From Ligustrum vulgare (lineage: Eukaryota; Streptophyta; Magnoliopsida; Lamiales; Oleaceae), in NCBI GenBank assembly GCA_963555705.1, contig OY743170.1, positions 28,533,362 through 28,597,361 on the forward strand: a stretch of 64,000 nt of DNA, given 5' to 3'. Positions 1 through 11,028 of the stretch are shown here, piece by piece. Every line of letters begins with the position of its first letter. Position 1 is the first letter of the stretch. The notes under the pieces were generated by a model. The model did not search any database. It was not told where the DNA came from and worked only from the letters and a program-made list of their open reading frames with translations. The position numbers and the translations under genes are program-made.

Positions 1-1436
1 AGGTGACATGAAGCTGAAATCAAGTGTTGTGGTACAAAGGTACCTGCAGTGACCTTGCAATGAGTTGCAATGGTGTTCCATTCGAGTTTAGTGCCTTAAA
101 CCTGTGTAAACTATGGCTAAATGATACTCATATGATGTATAACATGTGTTGAAGTTGATCACCCAAAATGATTTGCAAAAACTCAATGAAGAACTCATTG
201 TGACATTTTATCGAACACATGGTGTGTATGTGAAGAAATCAAGATAAAACATAGATTTCGAAACTTGAATTGAGCTAAAAAATTTCACCTAATTACTCAC
301 AATTCAATAATCCAAACAACTATCCTAAACTCATCACCAACCATCCACAACATCAAATTTCACAATAGTCATGAAGAATTCAAGAATCATGCATAATCTC
401 ATAAAATTGTGATAAATTAATTTGGAATGATTTTGATGTGATACAAGCCATGAATTTGAGTCAATATGATGTGCAAGCATTTGGGAATGATTGGGGCCTC
501 AATGATGGGTGATTTGAGGTGAGAAAATGTTTGAAGTTATGAACTTTGAGTTGTATGCAATGTTGGTTTAAAGTTGCCGAATTGCTCAGATTTTAAACCT
601 ATAGCATTTGTTTATTTTAAAGGTAGTCATGTGATTGCACAGTAGTAATACCATGCGATCGCTGGCTCATTTTGGCAATGACCAACAATTTTCTCACTTT
701 TAAGTTATAAACTCTGTTTTCGACCCCTAAATGCTTTCTAATGCATGCAATTAACCTCCAAACTAAGTGATCATATCCTAGAATAGCGTATCATGTTAAA
801 GAAAGTGATGATATGCGACAAAATAAATAAGAATTTAATGAAAATTTAAAACTACCCTAATATTCAAACATGCAATAGAATACTAGAATTACTTAAATGA
901 CAACATATCAATGCATGCATTCTAAACATACTAATGCTCCTAGAATGAAATTTCAATCAATGAAAAAGCTCAAAAGCAATAAATAAAACAACTAAGTAAA
1001 AGGGTTTGAGAAATTGAGTTGCCTCCCAACAAGTACTTCATTTATAGTCTAGAGCTAGACTTTATGGCAAGATCTATCAAGGTGGTTTGAGATTAGATGT
1101 TGAAGTCTTATCATCTTCCTTGGCCTTATACTCAAAATGCTACGAGTAGCTAATTGTCTAATCTACATCAATTCTGGAACAATTTTCTATTTGTGGATCA
1201 TGAGCATTAAATTGCATCATTGTGAATGTTACCTCTTCATTTCAACCTAAAGAACTACCTGTCCTTTTCCCACTTCAATTAGAGCTCGTGCAGTGGCAAG
1301 GAATGGTTGATCAAGTATAAATGGAATGTGCTCATCTTCCTCCATGTCCAAAATGATGAAGTCAGCAGGAAATGTGAATTTTTCAGCCTTCTCCAACACA
1401 TCCTCCACATCTCCATATGGATAACAAATTGAGCAA
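1..1436 (-). other. Non-coding 3' internal region of family A element
   Basis: No reading frame is supported. Short stretches resemble 47,800-48,850 of the family B element: the 'gttgcctcccaacaag' motif near 1,020, the 'aactcattgtgacattttatcgaacac' type segment near 195 and a GCGATCGC motif near 655. I read it as the conserved non-coding tail that replaces pol in these elements. Confidence 0.6.
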
Positions 1437-2042
1437 TCAGCTAGCTACAACTTGATATTGCTTTGCTTTGCTTTGGCTCACCCAATCCCAACTTCTTATA
1501 ACAGATAAGGGCATCAAATTTATACTTGCACCAAGATCACACAATACTTTGTTAAATTGTAAATGCCCAATGATGCAATGTATAGAAAAGCTCCTTGGAT
1601 CTTTAAGTTTAGGTGGCAACATGATTACGCTGCACTCTTCATTCAGAGATACCTCCTCAAGTTTCTCAAGCTTCTTCTTACTAAACATCATCTTTTTCAA
1701 AAGCTTGGCCTAGTTTGGGATTTGTGTAATGGCCTCCAAGAATGGGATATTTATGTGCAGTTTTCTCAACATATTAACAAATTTATTGAACTTCTTGTCT
1801 TCTTTTGTTTTCTTTAGCTTTTGTGGCAATGGGATAAGGGACTCAGGAAGCTTAATTTTTGATTTTGCCTCATGCCTATCTTCCTTTTCAACTACTGATT
1901 CGCCAACTTCCACGACCTTTTTAGGAACTCCAATTGGCTGTTTCACATGAATTTTGGGAAGCTGCACACCACTACGCGTAGTGGTTGAATTTACCCCATT
2001 TTCCACTACATTGATAGCCACGACCTGTTCCCTTGCGTTCAC
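1437..2042 (-). pseudogene. Family A gag linker and aspartic protease remnant
   Basis: Two overlapping minus-strand frames. The right one (1,710-2,042) is a charged linker ending in a stretch like HINIPFLEAITQIPN. The left one (1,437-1,700) carries KDPRSFSIHCIIG and the retropepsin signature LCDLGASINLMPLS, the plant gypsy form in which DLGAS replaces DTGAS. The two frames are offset at about 1,705, implying a frameshift, and the fold is cut short after the signature. The same residues occur in family B at 49,371-49,898. Not expected to be functional. Confidence 0.75.
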
Positions 2043-2290
2043 CTCGGTATTTCCTAGAATGTACCAGGGGCTCTATTGTTAAGACGTGCTATCTGTCCAA
2101 CTTGATTCTCTATATTTTTAATTGATGCCTGCTAATTCTGGAATGTTGTTTAAGTCTTTCTCATGAATTGGTTTGTTTTAGCCATAAATTATTCGATTTT
2201 CTCCATGAATTTACCGAACATATCTTCTAGCGTAGGCTTCTTTCCTTCGGTGTGATATTGAGGTACAATTGGTTCGTTACTGTGATCCTT

Positions 2291-2515
2291 TCATGCAAAG
2301 TTAGGGTGATTGCGCCAACCTGGGTTGTAAGTATTGGAATAAGGATTATTCTGGTGCTGACCCCCTAGAATGGGGCAATCTGTAGTAATGTGGTTTGCAC
2401 CACATTCTTCACAATTCACTCTTGCACTTTTTGATGCATGGATCACCAGTGTTATGCCTTCCACCTTTGTGGCCAAGGAATCAATTTTAGTAGATATTGC
2501 AATGTAAGCATCCAC
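2291..2515 (-). pseudogene. Family A gag zinc-knuckle segment
   Basis: A 74-residue minus-strand frame with the CCHC-like knuckle CEECGANHITTDC followed by an asparagine-rich tail (NPYSNTYNPGWRNHPNFA). The order gag matrix, knuckle, protease continues from 2,553-3,350. The same motif recurs in decayed form at about 42,430-42,480 in the second family A copy, where a Cassandra element separates it from gag. Confidence 0.75.
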
Positions 2516-2552
2516 TTCATATACCCCTGATGATTTCTTTTATGTTTGAACC

Positions 2553-3350
2553 CTACATGGCATTTGTATTAGCAATTCTTTCAAAAAGCTCCAGTGCTTG
2601 GCCAATGGTTTTGGTAGTCAAAGCTCCATTTGATGAGGAGTCAACCATGTTCTTAAAGTAGGGAAGTAATCCTTCATAGAAGAATTTCATTTGATCACCA
2701 CTATTAATCCCATGGTTTGGACACTTCCTTAACACATCTTTAAATTTGTTCCACGCATCATCAAAAGATTCAGCATCATGTTGCTGGAACACTATAATTT
2801 CATGTTTGAGCTTGGAAACCTTTGCTAGAGGCATGAATTTAGTGCAAAAATTCTGGACCAAGTCATTTCATGCGGTGATACTCGCAGAGGGATGAGAATC
2901 TAACCAATAGACTACCCTGTCCCATAGAGTATAAGGAAATAACCTAAGTTTGATTGCGTCATCGACACATCCAGGTATTTAAAGCGTTGACACGTTTCTA
3001 AAAATTTGAAACACGTGTGTGTGGGTTTTCCTCTAGCCTTCCATGGAACTGTTGTCCATTCTGGAACATTTTTATTACATTGGTCTTTAGTTGAAAGGTT
3101 TCTTGTCCAAATGGTGGATATACGATGCTGGATTGAATTTGAACCACTTGAGGAGTCATAAAGTCTCTAACAAGCATGTCATCCTCATCAACTTGCTAAA
3201 CACCAGCCAACGAAGAATTATTATTTGCCATTTCTTCAATTTTTGGTTTTTTGGTTTATCTAATTCTCTTGCTTCTCTTAACTTATGGTGTAAAGTACGT
3301 TCTATTTTCGGGTCAACTTCGAAAAGATTCACGTGTTTTGAATGTAGCAT
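2553..3350 (-). pseudogene. Family A gag (Retrotrans_gag)
   Basis: N-terminal part at 3,156-3,350 (NLFEVDPKIERTLHHKLREA) and core at 2,553-2,861 (QNFCTKFMPLAKVSKLKHEI, QQHDAESFDDAWNKFKDVLRKCPNHGI). This is the retrotransposon gag domain typical of Athila-group Ty3/gypsy elements. The segment between the two parts is broken by stops and frameshifts. The plus-strand copy at 40,764-41,590 encodes nearly the same residues (NLFEVDPKIERTL; FDNAWNRFKSMLRKCPNHGI), which fixes orientation and family. Confidence 0.8.
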
Positions 3351-3474
3351 ACAAAACTATGGGAAAAACAAAAGAGCTAGTAACTAAAATAAAACTAAAA
3401 GTTACTAAAATAAAATTAAAGAGGTAAAAAGTCCGAATTAGTGAAAGTAGTCTAAAAATAAATTTAAACTATAA

Positions 3475-3497
3475 TCCCCAACAATGGCACAAAAAAC
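3475..3497 (-). promoter_or_regulatory. Primer-binding site of family A
   Basis: On the minus strand the sequence just inside the LTR reads TTTTTTGTGCCATTGTTGGGG, a decayed form of the TGGCGCCATTGTCGGGG primer site seen in family B (51,512-51,531). It lies directly beside the LTR terminus. Confidence 0.7.
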
Positions 3498-3498
3498 T

Positions 3499-4196
3499 TG
3501 TTACTGACCGCAAGTGTATGGATTGCACAAGTAATACAGTGAATTTTTTTTAGACTAATTTCCTTAACCGGAACTAGAGAAAGTTGATATGAGATTTATA
3601 TTATATATATATATAAAACAAAACTAATGATTAAACTAAAAAGAATGAAAAGTTTTGATTTAAAACCATGAAAAACAAACGCGTTAGAATTATAAATCCA
3701 TTTTCACTCTATCATCCATATTTTGATTAAATCATTTAAATACTATTCATGAGTTTTGAAAATCCGTGATCTTATGGTTATTTAAGTCCTCATTCGAGCG
3801 ATGCACAAAATTCTTTTTCTAAACATGAACCGACTATATTTCTATGACAAATTCAACATTAGAAAATCATGATCGTTTTTTGAACACTTTTTAGGTTTAC
3901 ACAAAGCATAGGGGTATATTTATATCCTCTATCGAACTTTGTGGTAATTAATACTGGTCTAATAATTTCCTACTCTTTCGAACATAGAAAAATATTACAA
4001 CATCATACAACTAGTGATCAATTAATTGTATGATAAAAACAAGCACATATCAATTGCACCAAACCCATAAATTGCTTAAAATAAATGATATATCAACACA
4101 TGGAGTCAATAAGTTAAAACTTCATCATAATCCTAAAAACTTAGCCTAAATACATGATAGAAACTAAAGCGCAAGAAAAGTAGTAGGATGTCAGCA
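3499..4196 (-). repeat. LTR of family A (left element)
   Basis: Begins TGTTACTGACC (plus strand) next to the primer site and ends about 4,196 at ...GTCAGCA, where copia integrase coding sequence resumes. Positions 3,499-3,999 align without a large gap to 40,100-40,599 in reverse complement, and 4,000-4,180 align to 39,080-39,264. The right-hand copy is therefore split by the solo LTR at 39,270-40,094. The outer end is placed to within a few bases. Confidence 0.7.
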
Positions 4197-4785
4197 TGTT
4201 CAAGTTGAGGGCTTTCTGCCTATCTACAACTCATATGGAGTTTTGCTAACCAATTTAGGTGTGACACGATTCAATGTGTAGCATGCGGTATTCAATGCAT
4301 GACCTCAAAATGATTTTGGGAGGTTTACATGGCTCATAATTTATTGTACCATATTTAATAGTGTACGATTTCTCCTTTCAGGTACATCATTGTGCAGCGG
4401 TGTATAAGTCGGAGTCCACTACTGAGAATCTTACTATCATTTAGTTAATCCAAAAACTCGCCTTTAAATATTCTACACTGATCAGATCTTAGTGAAGAAT
4501 ACCTTTACCCAATTATTTCTCTAGTTCTAGCTTGAATTCCTTGAACTTTTCAAGGGCCTCATGCTTGAGTTTTATCAAGTATACATAACCATATCTAAAT
4601 GGTTAAACGTGATGAAGTAAGAGAAACTACCTCTAACATCAATTAATATGGGTCCACATACATCATTATGCATAAGGTCCATTAATTATGGAGATTTTTT
4701 TCCCTAGTAAAAGGAGATTTTGTTATCTTTCCTAGCTAGAATGAATTGCATTTTTCAAGTGATTCAAAATCACTTGACATCAAAT
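4197..4785 (-). pseudogene. Copia integrase remnant
   Basis: Minus-strand translation around 4,240-4,380 gives ERRNRTLLNMVQ, then after a stop IMSHVNLPKSF, then LNTACYTLNRVTPKLVSKTPYEL. These are the conserved C-terminal steps of copia integrase (ERxNRTLLDMVRSMM, LPxSFWGxALxTAxYxLNRVP, KTPYE). Several in-frame stops make it a pseudogene. It ends abruptly where the family A LTR begins. Confidence 0.7.
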
Positions 4786-5106
4786 CTACATATTTAGACA
4801 ATTTGGAAATATGTTTTCATTTATGTGACCTAATATGCAATGCCAGAGATATATCATTTTGTTTAGATTAATGTCTTTATGCCTATAATTTTCTATACTC
4901 TTAATAGAAAACTCAATATCTAGAATATAAATGTCATTTTTTAATTCACCACGATCATTTGATATCTTCTCAAGATAAAATAAAACAACGATTGTCCTTG
5001 ACATTAAACAATTCATGTCTAAACATGTAATTGAAAAATAATGATCTTGGAAATTGTGAGAATGAAATTTCTCTAATTCTAATACTAAGTTGCAAGGCAA
5101 TAGCAA
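4786..5106 (-). pseudogene. Copia GAG-pre-integrase zinc-finger domain
   Basis: A 106-residue minus-strand frame ends in MIYLWHCILGHINENIFPN, the LWHxRLGHxxxxxI motif of the GAG-pre-integrase domain that precedes copia integrase. The upstream part (NDIYILDIEFSI) is the beta-rich lead-in. An overlapping frame (4,970-5,155) carries the preceding residues, so a frameshift lies near 5,000. Confidence 0.65.
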
Positions 5107-5325
5107 GAAGTTTCTCCCTATAGGTAATGTAGCAACCCTTGCTCATTTCCATCATGTAGGTCGACTTCTTCGTTCTGCCGCTGTAAACTTTTCTTTAGTC
5201 TGCCCATATTTATTCAAATGTGATATCCACATCAGGTATCTAATACCCAAGAGACTAAAGAAATAGCTAAATTAACCTTAGCAAAAATTACTTGTAATAG
5301 AAGCTTCAAGAGACTTCTTTACATC

Positions 5326-5830
5326 CATGCCTACGAGGTAAGCCTTACATTTATTCTTCCAACAAATTTTCATTCCAAATGAAAACAAGGGTCTTGGAAA
5401 TTAGGATTGTCCTTTATTGCTTTGCCTATTGTTTTGTTTGTCTTAACCTTATTGGATGCTTTCCCAAAGCTTCCTTTAGACTTCCATTTTAGAGGAATCA
5501 TTGGCAAGACTTGTCCCATTATCACTTGAGATTGGTCTTAACAATCTTAAGCATATTCAGCAACTCAAAGAGTACTTTCATGCTTGCGAGGTAAGCCTTG
5601 TATTTATTCTTCCAACAACTTTTCATTCCAAATGAAAACAAGGGTCTCTGAAATTAGGATTGTCCTTTATTGCTTTGCCTATTGTTTTGTTTGTCTTAGC
5701 CTTATTGGATGCTTTCCCAAATCTTCCTTTAGACTTCTATTTTAGAGGAATCATTGGCCAAGACTTGTCCCATTATCAAACTTGATATTGGTCTCAATAG
5801 TCTTACGCATATTCAGCAACTCAAAGAGTG
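5326..5830. repeat. Tandem duplication of about 254 bp within copia gag-protease region
   Basis: Two direct units, about 5,326-5,579 and 5,580-5,830. Both contain 'gaggtaagcctt', 'ttattcttccaac', 'ccaaatgaaaacaagggtct', 'attggatgctttccca' and 'gcatattcagcaactcaaag'. Identity by eye is above 90 percent. The duplication lies between the gag and pre-integrase domains and would break the reading frame. Confidence 0.85.
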
Positions 5831-6200
5831 TGCATTCGAGCTCATTCATGTTAAAATTCATAACGAACATTGAATAGCTCCTTGGAAAAGATTGCAGAAC
5901 CAAGTCACTACTTAGTTCATAGTCCACAACTGAACCCAATTGAGACAGCTTCTCAATATAGCCAATCATCTTCAGTATATCATACTGATTGAAGACAAAA
6001 TGTCATTTTGCACAGTATAGTTGTTTAGAAATCTCATATCTTTCTACAAATGACTAGTTATCATACAACTACGAATAATCACAATGTTAGCATCTATACT
6101 CTCACGTCGCTTTTGTAATCAGTTGAAATAGTTACAAGCATCACGTATGTTGCACTACCATTATAAATACCATGTTAAGCAGCCACCTCTTCCAAAATTG
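5751..6200 (-). pseudogene. Copia gag remnant (UBN2-like)
   Basis: The best piece is 5,751-5,969 on the minus strand: MIGYIEKLSQLGSVVDYELS, SDLVLQSFPRSYSMFVMNFN, MNELECTLFELLNMRKTIE. This is the copia gag pattern (LxxLGxxxxDE, ILxSLPxSYxxFVxNYNMN, ELxNMLxxAE). Sequence up to about 6,200 continues the domain with stops. Confidence 0.65.
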
Positions 6201-6239
6201 AGTTCTCAATTGAAACTTCTGAAAAGGGTTATTCAAGGA

Positions 6240-7228
6240 CATATCCAATTTAACATGCTTGAGAACAATTCTCAAATTATGGTGCAATTATAAAATTTAG
6301 TCGATTCAGATAATAGGCATCCAGTATGCCTCTCAGGATTATATGGTTACTCGAGATTTAAAATACTAAATGATGAAAAATAAATATTTAATAAAGATAA
6401 ATATACGTCAATTAATTTAACATGGACTTAAATTAAATAAATTATGCTCCCACTGTTTAAAATAAATTTATGACCCTTTTACATAAGTTAATGGAATCCA
6501 TACTCGATTCCCAATGGGCTAGGATCCCATTTGTTATATCAAAACCTTGAGGGTACTCAACAAGCCTTGAAAAAATGTTTGCATAGATATTGTATTTTAA
6601 TACAACTCCTAGACCATTAAGTTGACAACTATTTGTCCTCACACATCTTATGTGTTAACTTAATATGTCTCAAAAATTTATCTCCTTGAGTGTACTCGAC
6701 AAAAGATAGATTTTAGTTAAGTCAAACCTATCATTCAGAAATATCTAACGTTTCATAGTGTAAAACATATTCCTAATAAACCCGCCTTGAGTCTACTCAA
6801 CAAGGTAATGTTGATACGAAACTCTCGTTTTTCCTATAATGATGTACGGCGAATAAATTTGACTTAATATTAAAATGACGGATTTAATCATGCAAATATC
6901 TCATCAATATTATGCATATCTAATTTATCACATATCTAGCATGCTAATAAATATACACATAATAAATATAGCGTGGATGATTATGAACTTTATTCTATCT
7001 AGTCCTCCCACGCCAAAAAGAAGACTAGTTGGCCAATTCTTAGGGGGACATAACATTGATCATACAATGCTCAATCTCTATGGTTACCTCCATCTTGTAT
7101 CTCCAACTAATCCAGCTGCAACCTGTATCATATACTAATTGGCACACAGGGCTAGTTGAATTGAGCATGTAGACCCAAATAATAAAATGACAAAGGACTC
7201 GCGGGTCCATAATAAATACAATAGGCTC
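6240..7228 (-). other. Copia leader, left half
   Basis: No convincing coding potential. It holds three near-copies of a short palindromic motif, 'CCTTGAGggTACTCAACAAG', at about 6,543, 6,683 and 6,785. It continues beyond the Tat insertion at 18,451. The last five bases (GGCTC, 7,224-7,228) are the left target duplication of the Tat element. Confidence 0.5.
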
Positions 7229-7892
7229 TGTTGAGACCGTGCTCAAAGACATAGTACATTGAACCACCAGCGAAGGCCCAATAGGGGCCCAATGGACCTT
7301 AGCCCATGATTAAAGTCTAGGGCATCACCTTGGGCCAACTGTCGAGGTAGAATAGCACGTGAACTTCTTTGGCCGACCTGTTTAGGTCTATCCGATGTGC
7401 TTCACGTTTAGCCGAAGTACTTTACGGTGACACCACATATGTGATGGGACAATGGATGAAGTCAGAGATGTGACACCGCCTTTACCAAAAGTGACAGGCG
7501 CCCATCCTCTACCAAACATAGCAATGATTACTATCAAAAAGCAATATTTTCCTCTACAACCGCTAGGGTAAATACATGTGTAAAGTCCACCACGTGTCAT
7601 CATCCAAGATTATAAATTCCTCTATAAATATAACACTCCTCCCGCCTGGAAAAGGGTTAGTAATTTCATACCCTTGATTAAATATTTTATTCTCACTCCC
7701 TTTTCTCTATTTTACAACCAATTTATATCTGCTTGAAATGGGCATTGACTTTAGCATCAGAGTGCAAACGAGAGCCACCTCGGCCCCCTTTGCAAACTGA
7801 TTGTTTGTCACAGTGCGCAGGAGATCCACATGTTCAAGAGGGAGGAGCTGAGACGTGTTGGTCCAAGGTCCAGTCGGATTTTGTGGTCAACA
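7229..7892 (+). repeat. 5' LTR of Tat element
   Basis: 664 bp, TGTTGAGACCGTG...GGTCAACA. It carries a TATA-like 'tctataaatataac' near 7,622 followed about 30 bp on by a pyrimidine-rich stretch, the likely start of element transcription. It differs from the 3' LTR (682 bp) by scattered substitutions and an insertion of about 20 bp in the latter ('ttacacacttatatttcccg' region), so the insertion is not recent. Confidence 0.92.
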
Positions 7893-7912
7893 TTTTGGCG
7901 CCGTCTGTGGGA
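7893..7912 (+). promoter_or_regulatory. Primer-binding site of Tat element
   Basis: TTTTGGCGCCGTCTGTGGG follows the LTR end directly. TGGCGCCGTCTGTGGG is the usual primer site of plant Tat-type elements. Confidence 0.85.
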
Positions 7913-8281
7913 AACCAAACTGCTAACCACGAAAACGCATGATAAAAAGCCACACACAGAAAGGAAATCTTGAAAAAGGCAAGAACTTTGAAACATAAGT
8001 TTGTTAACCTTGAAAAAGGCGTGAAACTATGAAATACAAATTTAATAACCTTGAAAAAGGCTTAGAGCTTTGAGATAAAAGTTCACCTATCTTTGAAAGA
8101 GAAGATAAAACCAAAAAATTGCTCTGAACATGAATGAAAGTGACGATGATATTAATCCTCGTAGGAGTAGAAATGACCAGCTCAGCGAGGAGGCTCCTCA
8201 AAGGCCTCATGAGAACAAAAATGAGGGGGTGGCCTAACCTAATCCTCCGCGCTGGCACCGAAATCGCCGCATGCTGCGGAC
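7913..8281 (+). other. Tat untranslated leader
   Basis: Leader between the primer site and gag. It contains three imperfect repeats of about 45-50 bp built on 'ccttgaaaaaggc...gaaactt/tatgaaa' (about 7,968-8,080). No gene is seen. Confidence 0.55.
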
Positions 8282-8902
8282 ATGACTCGCATGGCAGCCC
8301 AAACGCTGGAAATTCAGAAACAGCAGATAGAACGAACTGCTGCGATGAATGCCTACATGGCTAGAGGGTATGTTATGAATGAGCCCATGATGCCCCCACA
8401 ATATTCACAGCTACCTTACTCACCATTTGAAGCGACTACTGCCTCCTATTATTATCAAGATTCGCAGGCATATGTCGAGGTGGAATCCTTGCCTCTCTAT
8501 GAAGAAGGCCCGGAGCATGAAGCACCCGAAGCACAAGATCAACCCCCTATTAGCCGCAGGGAGGCTTCGCCTTCGAAGTCTGGTAGAATTTTTAGCCAAA
8601 TAGGGGGATTATTCCGGGGCAGACGAGGGGGCCAGATTGACCAAGGTCAACACCATGCAGCTGAGCCTAGAAATAGGTGGGAGCGACGCGTTGAAGAAGC
8701 CCTGTCGCGGAGCCAAATGCATGGAGACTGGCATAACACAGGGGCAGAAAAATTAGCCCCCACACATGAGCCTAGGAATAGGCAGGAAAGGAGAGCAGAA
8801 GCAGCTCGGACGAAATCTCGTAATGATCTTCCGACCTTCGAAAGACCAAACTATGGGCGAGTTTTGCCACCGCAAAGACAGGAGTATGCTCCACCGCCCT
8901 AG
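8282..8902 (+). pseudogene. Tat gag, N-terminal part
   Basis: A 206-residue open frame beginning at ATG 8,282. It is rich in Q, E, P and R, with two copies of an AEPRNRWERRVEEA / HEPRNRQERRAEAA type repeat (about residues 126-140 and 160-175). It ends at a stop just before the inverted gag segment. It sits where the variable N-terminal half of Tat gag is expected, between leader and matrix domain. Function would be virus-like particle assembly in the cytoplasm; this copy cannot make full gag. Confidence 0.7.
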
Positions 8903-8930
8903 ACCAACACCATGACCCGATATATTCCGG

Positions 8931-9125
8931 TCATGACGAGAATAGTGAATTACCGTCAAGGGTTAAAGCAAAGGCCTTGCATTTCAGTGCCGGAGTGGCT
9001 ACGGCTATTTCCATGCTAGCGCGGTAGTTTAACAGGTGATCGTCAGGGTCACCTCGGCCAGAATACTTTGCTATTTCTGGAATTTCAAAGTCATGAGGCA
9101 CTGGGCGGTGGAGCGCCACGTCCAT
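8931..9125 (-). pseudogene. Inverted fragment of Tat gag core
   Basis: On the minus strand this encodes PHDFEIPEIAKYSGRGDPDD, then HLLNYRASMEIAVATPALKC and KAFALTLDG. That is the start of the Tat/gypsy gag core, which normally reads F-I-P, Y-G-G-D-P-H, A-F-x-L-T-L. All surrounding gag, protease and pol lie on the plus strand, so this piece has been inverted in place. The following part of the core (W-Y-LP-SI onward) is missing. Confidence 0.8.
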
Positions 9126-9139
9126 TTCCAGGAACCGGG

Positions 9140-9490
9140 TCCAGCTATGCAGTAGAGATCACGAAAGCTATCCCTAACTTGCACTCCAACGCTCCCTCTC
9201 AGAATCCCCCCACGGCTCAAGGAAGAATGGAAAGTAGCCGAAGTGGAAAATAGCCCATGATTGGGGCTTACTGCGCCTACCTCAGGTATTATGGCCATGC
9301 AACAGAAGATTGTAGAGAAATCCACATGTTAGCGGACCAAAAAGCACACGGGAGAAGGGGAAGTGATTTCTCTCCTGACAAGGGGAAAACACAAAAACCA
9401 GGTAGTCAAAAAAGTTCAACCGAGCTGACAGGCGAGTTCCATGGAAGAACCCAACAAAAGAAAGGATTGAAAGTCGTCAAAGAGACATGA
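9140..9490 (+). pseudogene. Tat gag C-terminal zinc-knuckle region
   Basis: Plus-strand frames around 9,257-9,490 encode YCAYLRYYGHATEDCREIHM. This is the shortened knuckle-like motif (C...H...C) of Tat gag, normally written YCxxHxxxGHxTxDC. A lysine-rich linker leads into the protease frame. A stop near 9,253 separates it from the upstream gag residues. Confidence 0.7.
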
Positions 9491-10389
9491 GCAAAGGTCA
9501 GGATAACTCCTCGGTACATGCTAAAGATACGAAAGAGCCACCTATGCCTGCAAATGATCCGCCGATTCGTGAAATCGAAACAATATTAGGAGGCCCCCAT
9601 TCAGGTGGAAGCACAAATAACTCCCAGAAGAGATATATCAGAGAGGCCAAGCAGCCTGCCAACGTGAATTACCACATCCATTCACATCCTATTGGGATGC
9701 TTCGGACAGAATTTATCACCTTCACCCAAGACGACGCTATTAGGGTGCATTTTCCGCATAATGATGCATTGGTTATCAGGGTAGTGGTGGCTCGGAATGG
9801 GTTGTCACGAATGATGGTTGATGATGGTACCTCGGTAAACGTGATTTACGGAGTAACTTTTGATAAGACGGGGATTCGTACCCTACTCATTCCAGTCCCA
9901 GATCCAATATATGGATTCACTGGGGACAACATAACTCCCAGAGGATCCATAACTCTTATGATTGAGGTAGGGCAAGCACCAACTTTATCCAGAATCCCCA
10001 TGGAGTTCTTGGTTGTAGACAAAATCTCCTCTTATGATGGCTCAATTGGAAGGTCAAGTCTCATCGACTTGGGGGCTGCAACCCATACGAAATATATTTG
10101 CATGAATTTCCCCACGGAGTACGGTGTTGCAACTGTTAGGTGGAGCCAAACTGAATCACGGGCCTGTTACACAAACGCTATCCGAAAATTTCAAGACCGG
10201 AGCTTGAACATGATTAGCGATGTGGCAATGGCCGAGGCTGCTCCGGACCCTGAAAGACTGGGTGGAGGGCCCTCAGAAAATGAGGATGTTACAATGACGC
10301 CGGAAGCAGATCTTGTAAATCTAGATCCAAGAATGGCTGGAGAAAATTGCTCTACCCCAGCTGGAATGCTTCGGTGTAGATCCACTTGA
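9487..10389 (+). pseudogene. Tat aspartic protease region
   Basis: A 300-residue open frame. Residues about 70-130 hold the Tat protease signature: EFITFTQDDAIRVHFPHNDA, VVVARNGLSRMMVDDGTSV, NVIYGVTFDKTGI. The catalytic D is kept in VDDGTS (usually VDNGSS). About 50 residues on, ITLMIEVGQAPTLSRIPMEF and the flap region follow, and the expected 'ILGRP' step reads SIGRSSL. It ends at 10,389 where a frameshift moves to the RT frame. It would cleave the element polyprotein. Confidence 0.8.
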
Positions 10390-10402
10390 CCCAATCAAGG
10401 AG

Positions 10403-11019
10403 TTGCAGATTGGATTAGATTCGCTGGTTGAATACAAATATCAGCTAAAAAGCTTCTTACTTGATAACCTCGATGTATTTGCATGGAAACATGATGACAT
10501 GGTTGGAATTGATCCTAAAGTGGCCTGTCACAGACTCCAGCTCGATCCCAGAAGTCCTGGGCACAGGCAAAAGAGAAGATCGATGAGTTCTGATAAATAC
10601 GAGGCCTTGAAAGAAGAGGTAATGAAGCTATTGAAAGATGGCTTTATCAGAGAATCCCGGTATCCGAAGTGGGTATCAAACCCTGTTTTGGTACCAAAAC
10701 AGAATGGGAAACTGAGAGTATGTATTGATTTTTCAAATTTAAACCAGGCCTGCCCCAAAGACAGTTTCCACTACCTCGGATTGATCAGTTAGTTGAATCC
10801 ATAGCGGGACATGAGATGCTAAGCTTTATGGATGCATACTCCGGATACAATAAAATCCCCATGCACGAATCAGATGAGGAGCACACCTCGTTTATTACGG
10901 ATAGGGGACTCTATTGTTACAAAGCTATGCCATGTGGCCTAAAGAATGCTGGAGCCACCTATCAAAGGTTGGTAAATCGTATATTTTCAGAACAATTGGG
11001 AAACACCATGGAAGTATAA
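10403..11019 (+). pseudogene. Tat reverse transcriptase, fingers and palm
   Basis: Two frames, 10,403-10,792 and 10,816-11,019. Seen are DVFAWKHDDMVGI, the RT entry YPKWVSNPVLVPKQNGKLRV and CIDFSNLNQACPKDSF, then MDAYSGYNKIPM and TSFITDRGLYCYKAMPCGLK, NAGATYQRLVN. A single-base loss near 10,780 shifts the frame between PKDSF and the next block. The frame ends in a TAA exactly where the tyrosine of the YVDDM active site should be (11,017-11,019). Confidence 0.88.
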
Positions 11020-11028
11020 GTTGATGAC

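Larger units (their letters stand above)
1..4196 (-). mobile_element. Athila-type gag-protease element, family A, 3' part cut by window edge
   Basis: Minus-strand Ty3/gypsy element. Read from right to left it has an LTR (3,499-4,196), a primer-binding site, gag with a CCHC knuckle, a protease remnant and then about 1.4 kb of non-coding DNA running off the window. Gag and protease match the family B element at 44,974-53,012 and the second copy at 40,764-42,950. No RT, RNase H or integrase is seen, and the non-coding DNA after the protease resembles the equivalent part of family B, so it looks non-autonomous by design. The left LTR lies outside the window. It is inserted in copia integrase sequence at about 4,196/4,197. 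Confidence 0.8.

Noticed and set aside
7388..7603. 71-codon minus-strand frame present in both Tat LTRs (also 17,924-18,139)
   Set aside because: Conserved only because the two LTRs are copies of each other; no known protein and it lies across the LTR promoter region.
8753..8959. Minus-strand frame of 68 codons overlapping Tat gag
   Set aside because: Shadow of the plus-strand gag frame with no independent support, unlike the inverted segment next to it.
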